In this document: positions 42,189 to 54,306 of the stretch, in pieces
Numbering within the stretch: position 1 is the first letter of the stretch
Layout: each line of letters starts with the position of its first letter
Source: CAIWHR01 sp963717695
GTDB lineage: Bacteria > Pseudomonadota > Gammaproteobacteria > Burkholderiales > Casimicrobiaceae
Assembly (NCBI GenBank): GCA_963717695.1
Contig: CAVQWR010000003.1
Location: 992,001 to 1,056,000 of the forward strand
Reading direction: 5' to 3'
DNA length: 64,000 nucleotides
Position numbers and translations under genes: made by a program
The notes under the pieces: generated by a model
Told to the model about the DNA's origin: nothing
What the model saw: the letters and a program-made list of their open reading frames with translations, nothing else
The model's database searches: none

Positions 42189-42893
42189 CTAGCGGAACAG
42201 CAGCATGAGGCCGAAGACCAGCGCGAGGAAGGCGACCGCTCCCGCGATCGCGACCAACGCGTAGAGCGTATAGCGCGTCTCGCTCTGGAAGGCGAGCAGG
42301 TCGTCGACGAGCTCGGCAACCTGCGCGTGTGTCGCCGTCGGCGGCGGCGGGGGTGGTGGCGGCTGTTCGGACAGCACCGGAATGCCGTTCTCGCGCGCGT
42401 CGCCGATCTCGATCGGCAGGATCATCGCGAAATTCGTGACCGGGAGCGTGGGGAAGCCGTCGACGTCCCAGTACTTGACGCTTTCGCCGGCACGCGCCTT
42501 GTGCGCGAGCCCGCGCGTCTCGCGCGCCGTCACGCGCTCGCCCGCGTCGACGAACATCTTGTTCGGAAGGCGACCCGACAGCGCCACGCGGAGCAGCGGC
42601 TCGAACTTGTCGGCGCCCATCGAAAGATTCACCTGAAACTTCGCCGGCGCGCGGTCCGCGCCGCGCCCGGACTCGGCGATGTGGATCAGCGATCCGATCA
42701 CGCCATTCGCGGAGGCGCCGTTGGATTTGCGCTCGCGAATGCGCAGCACGCCTCCGATCGCCTCGAGACGGTCACCCGACGACAGCTCGACCTTCTCGCC
42801 GCGCGCGAGCACCACCTTCATCACCAGGACGGTGTCCTTGCCATTCTCGATGACGAGCCGCGCCTTGGTCGGCGCCAGGCTGACGAGCGGCAT
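42189..42893 (-). CDS. Hypothetical tail-anchored membrane protein
   Basis: A 234-residue protein: soluble N-terminal domain (VSLAPTKARLVIENGKDTVL, then KVVLARGEKVELSSGDRLEA), a run of eight prolines near residue 180, and one C-terminal transmembrane helix (LYALVAIAGAVAFLALVFGL) ending in Arg. No signal peptide, so the bulk is probably cytoplasmic and anchored at the C-terminus. I do not recognise the family. It is convergent with the 42-residue gene. Confidence 0.75.
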   Translation of the reverse strand: MPLVSLAPTKARLVIENGKDTVLVMKVVLARGEKVELSSGDRLEAIGGVLRIRERKSNGASANGVIGSLIHIAESGRGADRAPAKFQVNLSMGADKFEPLLRVALSGRLPNKMFVDAGERVTARETRGLAHKARAGESVKYWDVDGFPTLPVTNFAMILPIEIGDARENGIPVLSEQPPPPPPPPTATHAQVAELVDDLLAFQSETRYTLYALVAIAGAVAFLALVFGLMLLFR

Positions 42894-43649
42894 CGGCGAA
42901 AACCCCCTGTAACGTGTGCTTGCGTTCGTCCGCAATGCGCGGCGAACGGGCGCTCATTCCGCACGATTCTTATGCCGGTGGACGACAGGGCACGAAAGCG
43001 CGGGCGGCGACAATGCAAATCATAGCGAACCTCGACGTATATTCGCGACTGAAATCAGACGCCCGGTCGATTATTTTCGGTTTGCACGCATGTACGCCAC
43101 GATGTTGTAGACCACGACATGAGCCTGCGTACCGATTTGATTGCGCATCCGGCGCATCGGCAGGACATCGAGCGACAGCTCGGGCGATCGCTGTGCCACC
43201 GCTCGCGCCATGGCGAAACGGATCGAGCGCATGCGAGACATTCGGGCGGGCCCCGCGCTGGAACTCATTGAGATGCGCACAATCGGCACGATCTTCGGCG
43301 CACGGAACGTGGCGCCGCCAACGCTCACCGCGGTGACGATCGTCGCGCACGTCATGTTCGTCTGCCGGCAGTCACGTCGTCGCCGCCGGTCCATCGGCCG
43401 ACGCGTCGGCAAGGCCTCGCCGACGCCTGCGGCGCGGCGGGCTGACTGCGTCTCGCCACCGGCGCCGGCTATCACCGGCCGTGATCGCATCGGCGAAATG
43501 ATCGCAGCGGATAATCCTCGATCGCCGGGGCGCCGACCGTTGTTGGCTGCTCCGTTCCGTGCGAGACATTTCGCGCGATTTGGGTACACTCGCCGGAGCG
43601 CGCCGCTGCGTTCTTGCCTTGGCGAGGGCACGCTCCTCCCATCTTCGCC
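42894..43649. other. 756-bp region without a supported gene
   Basis: Contains scattered less GC-rich patches (for example 43010-43110) and an open frame on the minus strand at 43071-43355 (94 residues, ending VVVYNIVAYMRANRK). That frame has no ribosome site I can defend. It may be decayed coding sequence. TACACT at 43585-43590 is a possible -10 for the downstream synthase. Confidence 0.4.
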
Positions 43650-44582
43650 GTGAACCCATCCATCGACGCAAATTCGACCGAGCCGACCGTCGCGGCGGTG
43701 GTGCGACAGCAGACCGGCGTCGCGTGGTCGCGGGCGCGTCGGCTGTGCGTCGAAGGGCGGGTCACGGTCGACGGCGAGCGCTGCCTCGATCCCGCCGCGC
43801 GCGTTGCACCGGGCAGTGTCGTCGTGGTCGATCTGTCGGCGCCGAGACGTCACGCCGGTCCGCTCGCGGAAGAGTCGATCGTGCATTGCGACCGCGACGT
43901 CGTGGTCATCGACAAGCCGGCGGGACTGTTGAGCGTCCCCGACGACACCGGAAACCGCGAAACCGCCGCGGATTGCACGCGCACGCTGCTGCGTCGTCGC
44001 GGCGCACACGGCGACGACGTCGCGCTCGGCGTCGTGCACCGGCTCGACCGGGACACGAGTGGCGTGATGGTGTTCACGCGAACGGCGCTCGCGAAGCGGG
44101 TGCTCGCGGAACAGTTCCGCGCGCACACGATCGAGCGCGTGTACCAGGCGATCGCGCACGGCATGGTCAGCGCGGGGCGAGTCGAGAGCCTGATCGTGCC
44201 GGATCGCGGCGACGGGCTGCGTGGCTCGCAGGGGCATTTCCGCCGAGGCGGCGGCGGCGCGCCGGGCGATGCGAAGCGCTCGGTGACGGAAATCCGTCCG
44301 CTCGCCGCCCTCGCCGGGGCCACACTCGTCGAATGCCGTCTTGAAACGGGAAGGCAGCACCAGATCAGGATTCACCTTGCGGAGCTCGGTCATCCGCTCG
44401 TCGGCGAGCGCGTCTACGTGCGCGACTATCGCGGACCGAGAATCGACGCAGTTCGCCCCATGCTGCACGCGCGAACGCTCGGCTTCGTGCATCCGCGGAC
44501 CGGCAAGCGGCTGTGGTTCGAGCGCGAGGCGCCGGAGGATTTTTGCGCGGTGATCGCGGAACTGCGGCCGGCCGGCAGCTGA
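43650..44582 (+). CDS. RluA-family pseudouridine synthase with S4 domain
   Basis: A 310-residue pseudouridine synthase. An N-terminal S4-like domain (VAWSRARRLCVEGRVTVDGE) precedes the catalytic core. The catalytic aspartate is in GVVHRLDRDTSGVMVFTRTA, and the downstream motif is LETGRQHQIRIHLAELGHPL. GTG 43650 (VNPSIDANS) is the likely start. The target (23S rRNA position or tRNA) cannot be fixed from the sequence. Intact frame. Confidence 0.9.
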   Translation: MNPSIDANSTEPTVAAVVRQQTGVAWSRARRLCVEGRVTVDGERCLDPAARVAPGSVVVVDLSAPRRHAGPLAEESIVHCDRDVVVIDKPAGLLSVPDDTGNRETAADCTRTLLRRRGAHGDDVALGVVHRLDRDTSGVMVFTRTALAKRVLAEQFRAHTIERVYQAIAHGMVSAGRVESLIVPDRGDGLRGSQGHFRRGGGGAPGDAKRSVTEIRPLAALAGATLVECRLETGRQHQIRIHLAELGHPLVGERVYVRDYRGPRIDAVRPMLHARTLGFVHPRTGKRLWFEREAPEDFCAVIAELRPAGS

Positions 44583-44657
44583 CCCGAATCGACTGTGCCC
44601 GCCGGATGCAACGGCGAGCCGGGATTGGGTAGACTTGACTCGTCACCGGCCGCAACC

Positions 44658-45188
44658 ATGCCCTTCGCCTACTACGCCAAGCTTTCACCGGGCCGCCAGC
44701 GCATCTATCGCAAAAGCGACGCGATCGTGACGCTCGCGCTGCCGCCGGGTGTCGCGACAGGGGCAATCGTCGCCCGCGTGCGCGATGGGCTCGCGCGCGA
44801 CGATCGGGCCACGGTCCAGCGCGCCTGCCAGGAGCTGGCGGACGTGCTGACCGCGGGCTATCGCGTGCCGAAGCTACGGATCAAGGTGCTGGCGAAGCGG
44901 CCATCCGGCGATTACGGCGAGCTGCACGGCCTCTACGAGCCCGAGGAGGGCGCGACCCCCGCGACGATTTCGGTCTGGATGCGCACCGCGGCGAAGAAGC
45001 AGGTGGTCGCCTTCAAGACGTTCCTGCGCACGCTGGTGCACGAGGTCTGCCATCACCTCGACTACGATCTCTTCAAACTCGAGGAGACGTTTCACACCGA
45101 GGGCTTCTACAAGCGCGAGTCGACGCTGTCGGCGGCGCTGCTCGCACAGGAGGCGGCGCTGATCGAGCCGCAGGGCAAGCTGTTCTGA
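44658..45188 (+). CDS. Small zincin-like protein (HEVCHH motif)
   Basis: A 176-residue cytoplasmic protein starting MPFAYYAKLSPGRQRIYRKS. The zinc-protease-like motif LVHEVCHHLDYDLFKLEETF carries two adjacent His after HExx, reminiscent of gluzincin/SprT-like helices, and a Glu lies downstream (HTEGFYKRES). Proteins like this occur uncharacterised in betaproteobacteria. TAGACT at 44630-44635 could be its -10. It ends PQGKLF, 15 bp from the convergent efflux operon. Function unknown; proteolysis is inferred only from the motif. Confidence 0.78.
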   Translation: MPFAYYAKLSPGRQRIYRKSDAIVTLALPPGVATGAIVARVRDGLARDDRATVQRACQELADVLTAGYRVPKLRIKVLAKRPSGDYGELHGLYEPEEGATPATISVWMRTAAKKQVVAFKTFLRTLVHEVCHHLDYDLFKLEETFHTEGFYKRESTLSAALLAQEAALIEPQGKLF

Positions 45189-45203
45189 CCGGCGGCCCGC
45201 CGA

Positions 45204-46675
45204 TCAGGGCGCCGCGGACGCGAGGGTCGACGCGTCCCACCCGCCGCCCAGCGCCTTGATGAGCCCGACGCTGGCGGTGAGGCGGCGCGCGAGGATGCCG
45301 AGCGCGGTGCGCTCGCTGTTCAACGTGGCGGATTGCAGCACGACCACCGTGAGGTACGTCGTCGTGCCCGCCTTGTACTGGTTGTTCGCGATCGTCGCCG
45401 ATTCGCGTGCCGCCTTGACCGCGGCATCCTGCAGGACGGCCTCGCGTTCGAGAATCGACAGCGCGGCGAGATTGTCCTCGACTTCCTGGAAGCCGGTCAG
45501 CACGGTGTTGCGGTAGTTGGCGACGGTCTCGTCGTAGGTGGCGATGGCCTGCTCCTTCTGCGCCTGGCGCAGTCCGGCGTCGAAGATCGCCTGCGCGATC
45601 GATGGCCCGATCGACCAGTAGCGGCGAGGGCAGCGACAACAGGCTGCCGATCGCGGAGCTCTGCACGCCGCCGACGGCGCCGAGCGACAACGCAGGAAAG
45701 AACGCGGCCTGCGCGACGCCGATCTCGCGCGTTGGCGCTCGCCGTGCGGCGCTCCGCCGCCGCGATGTCGGGTCGTCGCTCGAGCAGCTCGGACGGGCAC
45801 TGTGACGCGGCGTCTGCGGAAACACGGCGACGAGCGGCTTCGGGGCGATCGCGAGCTCGGCCGGCGGCTTGCCGACCAGGACGGCGATCGCGTGCTCGAG
45901 CTGCGCGCGCTGGATCATCGCGTCCTGCTGCTGCGCCTGCGTCGACGCGAGCTGCGCCTCGGCCTGCGCGACGTCGCCGCGATTGACGATGCCGGCCGCG
46001 TACTGGTTGCGCGTCAGATGTCAGCGAGCGCTCGTAGCCCGCGGCGGTGTCGCGCAGGAGCGCGATCTCGGCGTCCTGCACGCGCAGCAGCAGGTAGTCC
46101 TGCGCGAGCAGCGCCTGCATCGACAGCTGCGCCGCCGCGAGGTCCGCGGCCACGGCCTGCGCGGACGTCTCGCTGGCCTCGATGCCGCGGCGGATGCGTC
46201 CCCAGAGGTCGATTTCCCAGCGACAGGTCGAGCGCGGCGTTGTAGCTGTTGGTGACGCTCTGCGTGGTCGTCGTCGACTGCGTGCTGCCGGCACGCGACG
46301 TGCGCAGCGCCGACGGCGTTGAGGTTGATCGACGGGAAGAGACCCGTGCGCGCTGCGGCGGTCGCCGCCTGCGCCTCGCGCACGCGCGCCGCCGCCGCCT
46401 GGACGGTCTGGTTGGAGACGTTCACCTCGCCTCACGAGCGCGTCGAGGTCGGGATCGCCGAAGGCCTCCCACCACGGTCCCGTGCGGCGCGCCGTCGCGC
46501 GGCTGCGGCGACCTTCCAGCCCTCCGCCTCCTTGAACGTCGCCGACGTCGGGGCCGCGGGACGCACGTAATCCGGCCCCACCATGCAGCCCGCGAGCAGC
46601 GCGGTCGCGGCCAGGCCGGAAATTCCGCGCAGGACGCGCCAGCGAGGTGTCGGTGCGGGTCATCGCATCCTTCAT
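45204..46675 (-). CDS. RND efflux outer-membrane lipoprotein, NodT/OprM family (many frame breaks)
   Basis: Outer-membrane channel of the tripartite pump, about 490 residues. The lipobox region reads LLAGCMVGPDYVRPAAP across frames. Other blocks: NVSNQTVQAAAARVREAQAA, TRNQYAAGIVNRGDVAQAEA, and NQYKAGTTTYLTVVVLQSAT near the end; the two TolC-type repeats are recognisable. At least eight indels break the frame. The start (ATG 46675 or 46663) follows the stop of the RND gene by a few bases. Last gene of the operon. Confidence 0.85.
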
Positions 46676-46680
46676 GAGTG

Positions 46681-49600
46681 TCACCGGGCGTGCGCCATCG
46701 CCTGCGGCACATGCGCGCGGCGCGCGCGCGCCCGCGTCGCCCACAGCCGGAAGCGGTCGAGATAAAGGTAGACCACCGGCGTCGTGTAGAGCGTCAGCAG
46801 CTGGCTGACAAGCAGAGCCCGCCGACGATCGCGATGCCGAGCGGGCGCCGCATCTCGGCGCCGTCGCCCGCGCCCAGCGCCAGCGGCAGCGCGCCGAGCA
46901 TCGCGGCCATCGTCGTCATCATGATCGGCCGGAAGCGCAGCAGGCAGGCCTCGAAGATCGCATCGCGCGTGGACAAGTCCGCGCGCGCGCTCGGCCTCGA
47001 GCGCGAAGTCGATCATCATGATCGCGTTCTTCTTCACGATGCCGATCAGCAGGATCACGCCGATGAACGCGATGATCGTGAACTCGGTCCGGAACAGCAT
47101 GCAGCGCGAGCAGCGCGCCGACGCCGGCCGACGGCAGCGTCGACAGGATCGTGATCGGATGCACGTAGCTCTCGTAGAGCACGCCGAGCACGATGTAGAC
47201 GGTGAGAGCGCCGCGAGGATCAGCCACGGCTGGCTGTCGAGCGACGCCTGGAACGCCCGCGCGCTGCCCTGGAACGAGCCGTGCACGGTGTTCGGCACGC
47301 CGATCCGCGCGAGCGCGTCGTCGACGGCGCGCGTCGCCTGCGACAGCGACACGCCGGGCGCGCAGATTGAACGAGATCGTCGACGCGACGAACTGGCCCT
47401 GGTGGTTGACGCCGAGCGGCGTGTTGGTCGGCCCGTAGCGTCGCGAACGCCGACAGCGGCACCTGCGCGCCGGTCGACGTGCTGACGTAGACGGTCTTCA
47501 GCGCGTCGGGCGACTGCCAGTACTCGCGGCGCGGCCTCCATCACCACGTGGTACTGGTTGAGCTGCGCGTAGATCGTCGACACCTGGCGCTGGCCGAACA
47601 GGTCGTTCAGCGTCGTGTCGATCATGCTGCGGCGTGACGCCCAGCCGCGCTGCGGCGTCGCGGTCGATGACGAGCGAGGTCTGCAGCCCCTTGTCCTGCT
47701 GATCGGTGTTGACGTCGGCGAGCTCGGGCAGCGTGGACAGCGCCGCGCGGATCTTCGGCTCCCAGGCGCGCAGCTCGGCGAGGTCGTCGGCCTGCAGCGT
47801 GAACTGGTATTGCGCGTTGCTCTGCCGGCCGCCGATGCGGATGTCCTGCACCGGCTGCAGGAACAGGTTGGCGCCCGGCTCCTTCGCGAGCTTGCCGCGC
47901 AGCCGCGCGATCACCTGGTCGGCCGTCTCCTTGCGCTCGCCGAGCGGCTTCAGCGCGACGAACATGAAGCCCGAGTTGCGCTGCGCGCCGCCGGTGAAGC
48001 CGACCACGTTCTCGACCGCCGGATCCGCGCCGACGATGGCCATGAAATCGGCGAGCTTCTGCCGCATCGCCTGGAACGAGATGCTCTGGTCGGCCTGGAT
48101 GCCGCCGACAGGCGTCCGGTGTCCTGCTGCGGGAAGAAGCCCTTGGGGATGATCACGTAGAGATAGACGTTGAGGCAGACGGTGGCGAGCAGCACGCAGC
48201 ATCACGACGACGCCGTGCGCGAGCGCCCCAGGCGAGGCTCCTGCGATAGCCGTCGATGCAGCGCCGCGAACACGCGCTCGCTCCACGCGCCGACGCGCCC
48301 GCGCCCGGCGCTCGGCCGCGGGCCGCAGCAGGCGCGCGCACATCATCGGCGTCGTCGTGAGCGAGACGACCAGCGAGACCAGGATCGCGACCGACAGCGT
48401 CACCGCGAACTCGCGGAACAGGCGGCCCGACGATGCCGCCCATCAGCAGGATCGGGATGAACACCGCGATCAGCGACAGGCTCATCGACAGCACGGTGAA
48501 GCCGACCTCGCGCGCGCCGAGCAGCGCCGCGGCGAACGGCGCCATGCCCTTCTCGATGTGGCGCGACGATGTTCTCGAGCACGACGATCGCGTCGTCGAC
48601 GACGAAGCCCGTGGCGATGGTCAGCGCCATCAGCGAGAGGTTGTTGACCGAAAAGCCGCAGCAGGTACATCACGCCGAACGTGCCGACGAGCGACACCGG
48701 CACGGCGACGCTCGGGATGAGCGTCGCGCGACCGTTGCGCAGGAACAGGAACACGACCAGGATCACGAGCACGATCGAGATCACCAGCGCGCGCTCGACG
48801 TCGCGCAGCGAGGCGCGGATGGTCGCCGTGCGCTCCATCGCCGGCGTCGAGGTCGATCGCGCTCGGGATCGACGCGCGCAGCGACGGCAGCAGCGCCTTG
48901 ACGCGGTCGACCGTCTCGATGATGTTGGCGTTGGGCTGGCGGTTGATGATCACGAGCACCGACGGCTTGCCGTTGGCCATGCCGGCGTTGCGCAGGTCCT
49001 GCACCGAGTCGACGACGTCGGCGACGTCGGAGAGCCGCACCGGCGGCGCCGTTGCGGTAGGACGACGATCAGCGGCAGGTAGTCGGCGGCGGTCTTCGCC
49101 TGGTCGTTGGCGTAGATCTGCCAGTGCCGGTCGCCGTCCTCGACCGACGCCCTTGGGCCGGTTGGCGTTGGCCGCCGCGATCGCCGCGCGCACGTCCTCG
49201 AGCCCGATGCCGTACTTGTTCAGCGCCGGCGGGTTCAGCTCGACGCGCACGGCCGGCAGCGAGCTGCCGCCGACGCTGACCTGGCCGACGCCCGTCGACC
49301 TGCGAGAGCTTCTGCGCGATGATCGTCGACGCCGCGTCGTACATCTGGCCCTGCGTCATCGTGTCCGACGTCAGCGCCAGGATCATGATCGGCGCGTCGG
49401 CCGGATTCACCTTGCGGTAGGTCGGGATTGCTCGGCAGGCCGGTCGGCAGCAGGCTGCGCGCGGCGTTGATCGCCGCCTGCACGTCGCGCGCGGCGCCGT
49501 CGATGTCGCGGTTGAGGTCGAACTGCAGCGTGATGCGCGTCGAGCCCGAGCGAGCTCGACGACGTCATCTCGGTGACGCCGGCGATGCGCCCGAGCGAGC

Positions 49601-49806
49601 GCTCGAGCGGCGTCGCCACCGTCGCCGCCATCGTCTCCGGGCTCGCGCCGGGCAGCGACGCCTGCACCGAGATCGTCGGGAAGTCGACCTGCGGCAGCGG
49701 CGACACCGGCAGCAGGCGGAACGCGATCGCGCCCGGCCAGCGCGATGCCGAGCGTCAGCAGCGTCGTGGCGACCGGGCGGTCGATGAACGGCGCGGACAG
49801 GTTCAT
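46681..49806 (-). CDS. RND efflux inner-membrane transporter, MdtC-like (many frame breaks)
   Basis: About 1040-residue hydrophobe/amphiphile efflux protein. It begins MNLSAPFIDRPVATTLLTLG and carries RND blocks PQVDFPTISVQASLPGASPE, TGFVVDDAIVVLENI (the helix-4 Asp pair of the proton relay) and IMMIDFALEAERA in the second half. Its ATG overlaps the stop of the preceding RND gene (ATGA). More than ten +1 shifts occur, nearly all extra G or C. Two adjacent different RND genes indicate the heteromultimeric MdtB2C-type pump, exporting bile salts, novobiocin and similar amphiphiles in characterised cases. Confidence 0.88.
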
Positions 49807-52800
49807 GACGGCGGCGCCGGGTCGTGCCGTGCCGGAGGCGCGGCCGCTGCCGCCGCGGCTGGTCGACGCGGCGCGCGAAGCGGTCGAAGGCGAGGTAGAT
49901 GACCGGCGTCGTGAACAGCGTCAGCGCCTGCGAGAAGAGCAGGCCGCCGACCATCGTGATGCCCGAGCGGATGGCGCAGCTCGGAGCCCACGCCCCAGCC
50001 GAGCATCAGCGGCAGCGCGCCGAGAAGCGCCGCCATCGTCGTCATCATGATCGGCCGGAAGCGCAGCAGGCACGCCTGGAAGATCGCGTCGCGCGGCGCC
50101 ATGCCCTCGTTGCGCTCGGCATCGAGCGCGAAGTCGATCATCATGATCGCGTTCTTCTTGACGATGCCGATCAGCAGGATGATGCCGATGATCGCGATGA
50201 TCGACAGGTCGTTGCCGGAGAGCATCAGCGCCAGCAGCGCGCCGACGCCGGCCGAGGGCAGCGTCGACAGGATCGTGATCGGGTGGATGTAGCTCTCGTA
50301 GAGCACGCCCAGCACGATGTACATCGTGACGATCGCCGCGAGGATCAGCCACAGCTCGTTGTCGAGCGACGCGCGGAACGCGAGCGCCGCGCCCTGGAAG
50401 TCGATCTGCACGCTCGGCCGGCAGGCCGAGCTCGCGCTTCGCGCGCCTCGATCGCCTTGACCGCGTCGCCGAGCGACGCGCCGGGCGCGAGGTTGAACGA
50501 GATCGTCGCCGCCGGGAACTGGCCGAGATGGTTGATCGCGAGCGGCGTCGGCCGCTCGATGACGCGCGCGATCGACGACGAGCGGCACCTGCTGCGGCGG
50601 CTGGCCCGGCGACGGTCGACGTGACGTAGATGTCGTTCGAGCGCCGCCGAGCCCGCGCTGGAATTCCGGCTTGACCTCGAGCACGACGCGGTACTGGTTC
50701 GACTGCGTGAAGATCGTCGAGACCAGCCGCTGGCCGAACGCGTTGTACAGCGCGTTGTCGATCGCCGCGGGCGTGATGCCGAGGCGGCTCGCCGTGGCGC
50801 GGTCGATCTCGACGTACGCCTGCAGCCCGTCGTCCTGCAGGTCGCTCGCGACGTCGGCGAGCTGCGGCACGCTGCTTGCAGGCGGTCGACGAGCTCGTGC
50901 ACCCAGACGCGCGAGGTTCGCCGGCGTCGGCGTCCTCGACGGTGAACTGGTACTGCGTGCGGCTGACGCGGTCCTCGATCGTCAGGTCCTGCACCGGCTG
51001 CATGTAGAGCGAGATGCCCTCGACCTCGCGCGAGCTTCGGCTGCAGGCGGCGGATGACGTCCGTCGCGCTGGCGCCGCGCTCGCCGCGCGGCTTCAGGTT
51101 GATCAGCATGCGCCCGCTGTTGAGCGTCGCGTTGGTGCCGTCGACGCCGATGAACGACGTGAGGCTCGCGACGGCGGGGTCCTCGCAGCACGACGCTCGG
51201 CGAGCGCCTGCTGCCGCTCGGCCATCGCGGCGAAGGAGATCGACTGCGGCGCCTCCGAGATGCCCTGGATCGCGCCGGTGTCCTGGACCGGGAAGAAGCC
51301 CTTGGGAATGACGATGTAGAGCACGACCGTCAGCGCGAGCGTCAGCGATCGGCGACGACGAGCGTCGCGCGCTGGCGGTCGAGCACCCAGTTCAGCATCC
51401 GGCCGTAGCGGGCGATGATGCGCTCGAAGACGTCGCCGCTCCAGCGGTAGAAGCGCCCCTGCTCCTCCGGCGGCGTGTGGCGCAGCAGCTTCGCGCACAT
51501 CATCGGCGTCAGCGTCAGCGACACCACCGCCGAGATCAGGATCGACACCGCCAGCGTGATCGCGAACTCGCGGAACAGCCGCCCGACGACGTCGCCCATG
51601 AACAGCAGCGGGATCAGCACCGCGATCAGCGAGAACGTCAGCGAGATGATCGTGAAGCCGATCTGCTGCGTGCCCTTCAGCGCCGCCTCGCAGCGGCGAT
51701 TCGCCCGCCTCGATGTAGCGCGCGATGTTCTCGATCATGACGATCGCGTCGTCGACGACGAAGCCGGTGGCGATGGTCAGCGCCATCAGCGTCAGGTTGT
51801 TGATCGAGAACCCGGCGAGGTACATGACGCCGAACGTGCCGACCAGCGACAGCGGCACGGCGACGCTCGGGATGAACGTCGCCGGCACGTTGCGCAGGAA
51901 CAGGAAGATCACCATCACCACCAGCGCGACGGCGAGCAGCAGCTCGAACTGCACGTCGCGCGACCGACGCGCGGATGGTGACGGTGCGGTCGGTCAGCAG
52001 CGCGACGTCGACCGCCGCGGGCAGCGACGCCTGCAGCTGCGGCAGCAGCTGCCTTCACCCGGTCGACCACCTCGATGACGTTGGTGCCGGGCTGGCGCTG
52101 GATGTTGAGGATGATCGCCGGCGTCGTGTTGGCCCACGCGGCGAGCCGCGTGTTCTCGGCGCCGTCGACCGCCTCGGCGACGTCCTGCACGCGCACCGGC
52201 GCGCCGTTCTTGTAGGCGATGATCGAGCTGCTGGTATTCGTCGGCGGACTTGAGCTGGTCGTTGGCGTCGATCGTCGACGCGCGCGTCGGGCCCGTCGAA
52301 GCTGCCCTTCGCCTGGTTGGTGTTGGCGTTGGCGATCGCGGTGCGCACGTCGTCGAGCGAGAGCCCGTACGCGGCGAGCGCCTTCGGATTGACCTGGATG
52401 CGCACCGCGGGCCGCTGGCCGCCGCTGATGCTGACGAGGCCCACGCCCGGCAGCTGCGAGATCTTCTGCGCGATGCCGCGTGTCGGCGAGGTCCTCGAGC
52501 TTCGGCAGCGGCAGCGTCTTCGACGTGAGCGCCAGCGTGATGATCGGCGTGTCGGCCGGATTGACCTTGTTGTAGATCGGCGGCTTCGGCAGGTCGGTCG
52601 GCAGGAAGTTGCCCGACGCGTTGATCGCCGCCTGCACCTCCTGCTCGGCGACGTCGAGCGACAGCTCGAGGCTGAACTGCAGCGTGATCACCGACGCGCC
52701 GCCGGAGCTCGTCGACGACATCTGGTTCAGGCCCGGCATCTGGCCGAACTGGCGCTCGAGCGGCGCCGTGACCGACGAGGTCATCACGTCGGGGCTCGCG

Positions 52801-52958
52801 CCCGGATAGAGCGTCACGACCTGGATCGTCGGATAGTCGACCTCGGGCAGCGCCGAGAGCGGCAGCACCCGATAGGCGACGATGCCCGCGAGCAGGATCG
52901 CGACCATCAGCAGCGTGGTCGCCACCGGCCGCAGGATGAACAGGCGGGACGGATTCAT
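49803..52958 (-). CDS. RND efflux inner-membrane transporter, MdtB-like (many frame breaks)
   Basis: About 1050-residue RND protein starting MNPSRLFILRPVATTLLMVA, typical of MdtB (FILRPVATTL). Visible blocks: SALPEVDYPTIQVVTLYPGA, GFVVDDAIVMIENIARYIEA (proton-relay Asp residues), SINNLTLMALTIATGFVVDD and IMMIDFALDAERNEGMAPRD. The start overlaps the MFP gene stop. At least ten indels, again nearly all +1. It partners the MdtC-like protein and the membrane fusion protein encoded upstream. Confidence 0.88.
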
Positions 52959-54306
52959 CGCGTCGTCGCGCGCCGCAGCCTTGCGCTCAGCTGCCGGCCT
53001 TGCGCCGGCTGCCCGTCCGCCGGCGGCCCGCTGCCCGGCGGGCGATTGCCGCGTTGTCCCTTCGCGCCCGCCGCGGGCGCGGCCTGCGCGTCGCGCGTGA
53101 TGAGCTCGACCTTCGCGCCTTCGCGCAGCTTGTCGGCGCCGTCGACGACGACCATCTCGCCGGGCGCGACGCCGCTCGACGATCGCCGTCGTCTCGCCCT
53201 GAACGGGCCCGAGCTTCACCGGCGCGACGGTGACCGTATTGTCGTCCTTGACCACGTAGACGAACGTCCCCGGCGCGCCGCGCTGGACGGCGGCCGACGG
53301 CACCAGCGGTTGCGTCGGCCAGCGTCTCGACCAGCATGCGGACGTTGACGAACTGGTTCGGGAAGAGCGCGAGGTTCGTCGTTCGGAAACTCGGCCTTCA
53401 GCTTCACCGTGCCGGTCGTCGTGTCGATCTGGTTGTCGACGGTAATGAGCTTGCCGGTGGCGAGCTTCACCTTCTGGTCGCGGTCCCACGCCTCGACCGC
53501 GACAGCTTCGCCGGTCGCCTGCAGCGCGCGCAGCACGCGCTGCACGCTGTCCTCGGGAATCGGATAGACGACACGTGATCGGCTGCAGCTGCGGCGATCA
53601 CGACGATGCCGTTCGTGTCGGACGCGTGCACGACGTTGCCGGGATCGACCTGGCGCAGTCCGACGCGACCCGAGATCGGCGCCGTCACGCGGCTGTAGGT
53701 GAGCTGCAGCTTCGCGCTGTCGATCGCGCCCTGGTCGGACTGCACCGTGCCTTCGTACTGGCGCACCAGCGCCGCCTGCGTGTCGACCTGCTGCTTCGAG
53801 ATCGAGTCCTGCGCGAGCAGCGACTGATAGCGCTCGAGATCGAGCTGCGCGTTCTTGAGCAGCGCCTGGTCCTTTGCCATCTGCCCGACCGCCTGCGTCA
53901 GCTGCACCTGGAACGGCCGCGGGTCGATCTCGGCGAGCAGATCGCCCGCCTTGACGATCTGTCCTTCCCTGAACGCGACGCGCATCAGCTGGCCGTCGAC
54001 GCGGGCGTGGACGACGACGACGTTGCGCGGCGTCACCGTGCCGAGGGCGTTGATGTAGACGTCGATTGCGCCCTTGCGCGCGGGCGCCGCGACGACGGGC
54101 AGCGCCCGGGCCGACGGGTCACCGCGGCCGCTGGCTCCGGGGGCACCGCTCGGGGAGGGCCCTGCCGGGGTTCGCGACCAGTACCAGTAGCCTGCCGCGG
54201 CCGCGACGACGACGAGGACCGCGGCAACGATCCAGAGCCGGCGGCGGCGGGCAGGGCGCGCGGGGAACGTCGTGGCGTCGTCGGGAGTCTGCTGCATTGG
54301 GGTCAT
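52955..54306 (-). CDS. RND efflux membrane fusion protein, MdtA-like (frame breaks)
   Basis: About 450-residue periplasmic adaptor. The N-terminal anchor is RRLWIVAAVLVVVAAAAGYW; then come the lipoyl half-motifs (VVVVHARVDGQLMRVAFREG, LTYSRVTAPISGRVGLRQVD) flanking an alpha-hairpin (AQLDLERYQSLLAQDSISKQ). Beta-barrel and membrane-proximal parts follow in other frames (GKLITVDNQIDTTTGTVKLK, GAPGTFVYVVKDDNTVTVAP). Breaks near 53575, 53385, 53320 and 53170. First gene of the mdtABC-like operon; the leader to 54605 is shared with the divergent acylase gene. Confidence 0.88.

Noticed and set aside
43071..43355. 94-residue minus-strand frame ending VVVYNIVAYMRANRK
   Set aside because: No ribosome site, odd Met/Arg-rich composition and no recognised family; kept only as a note.
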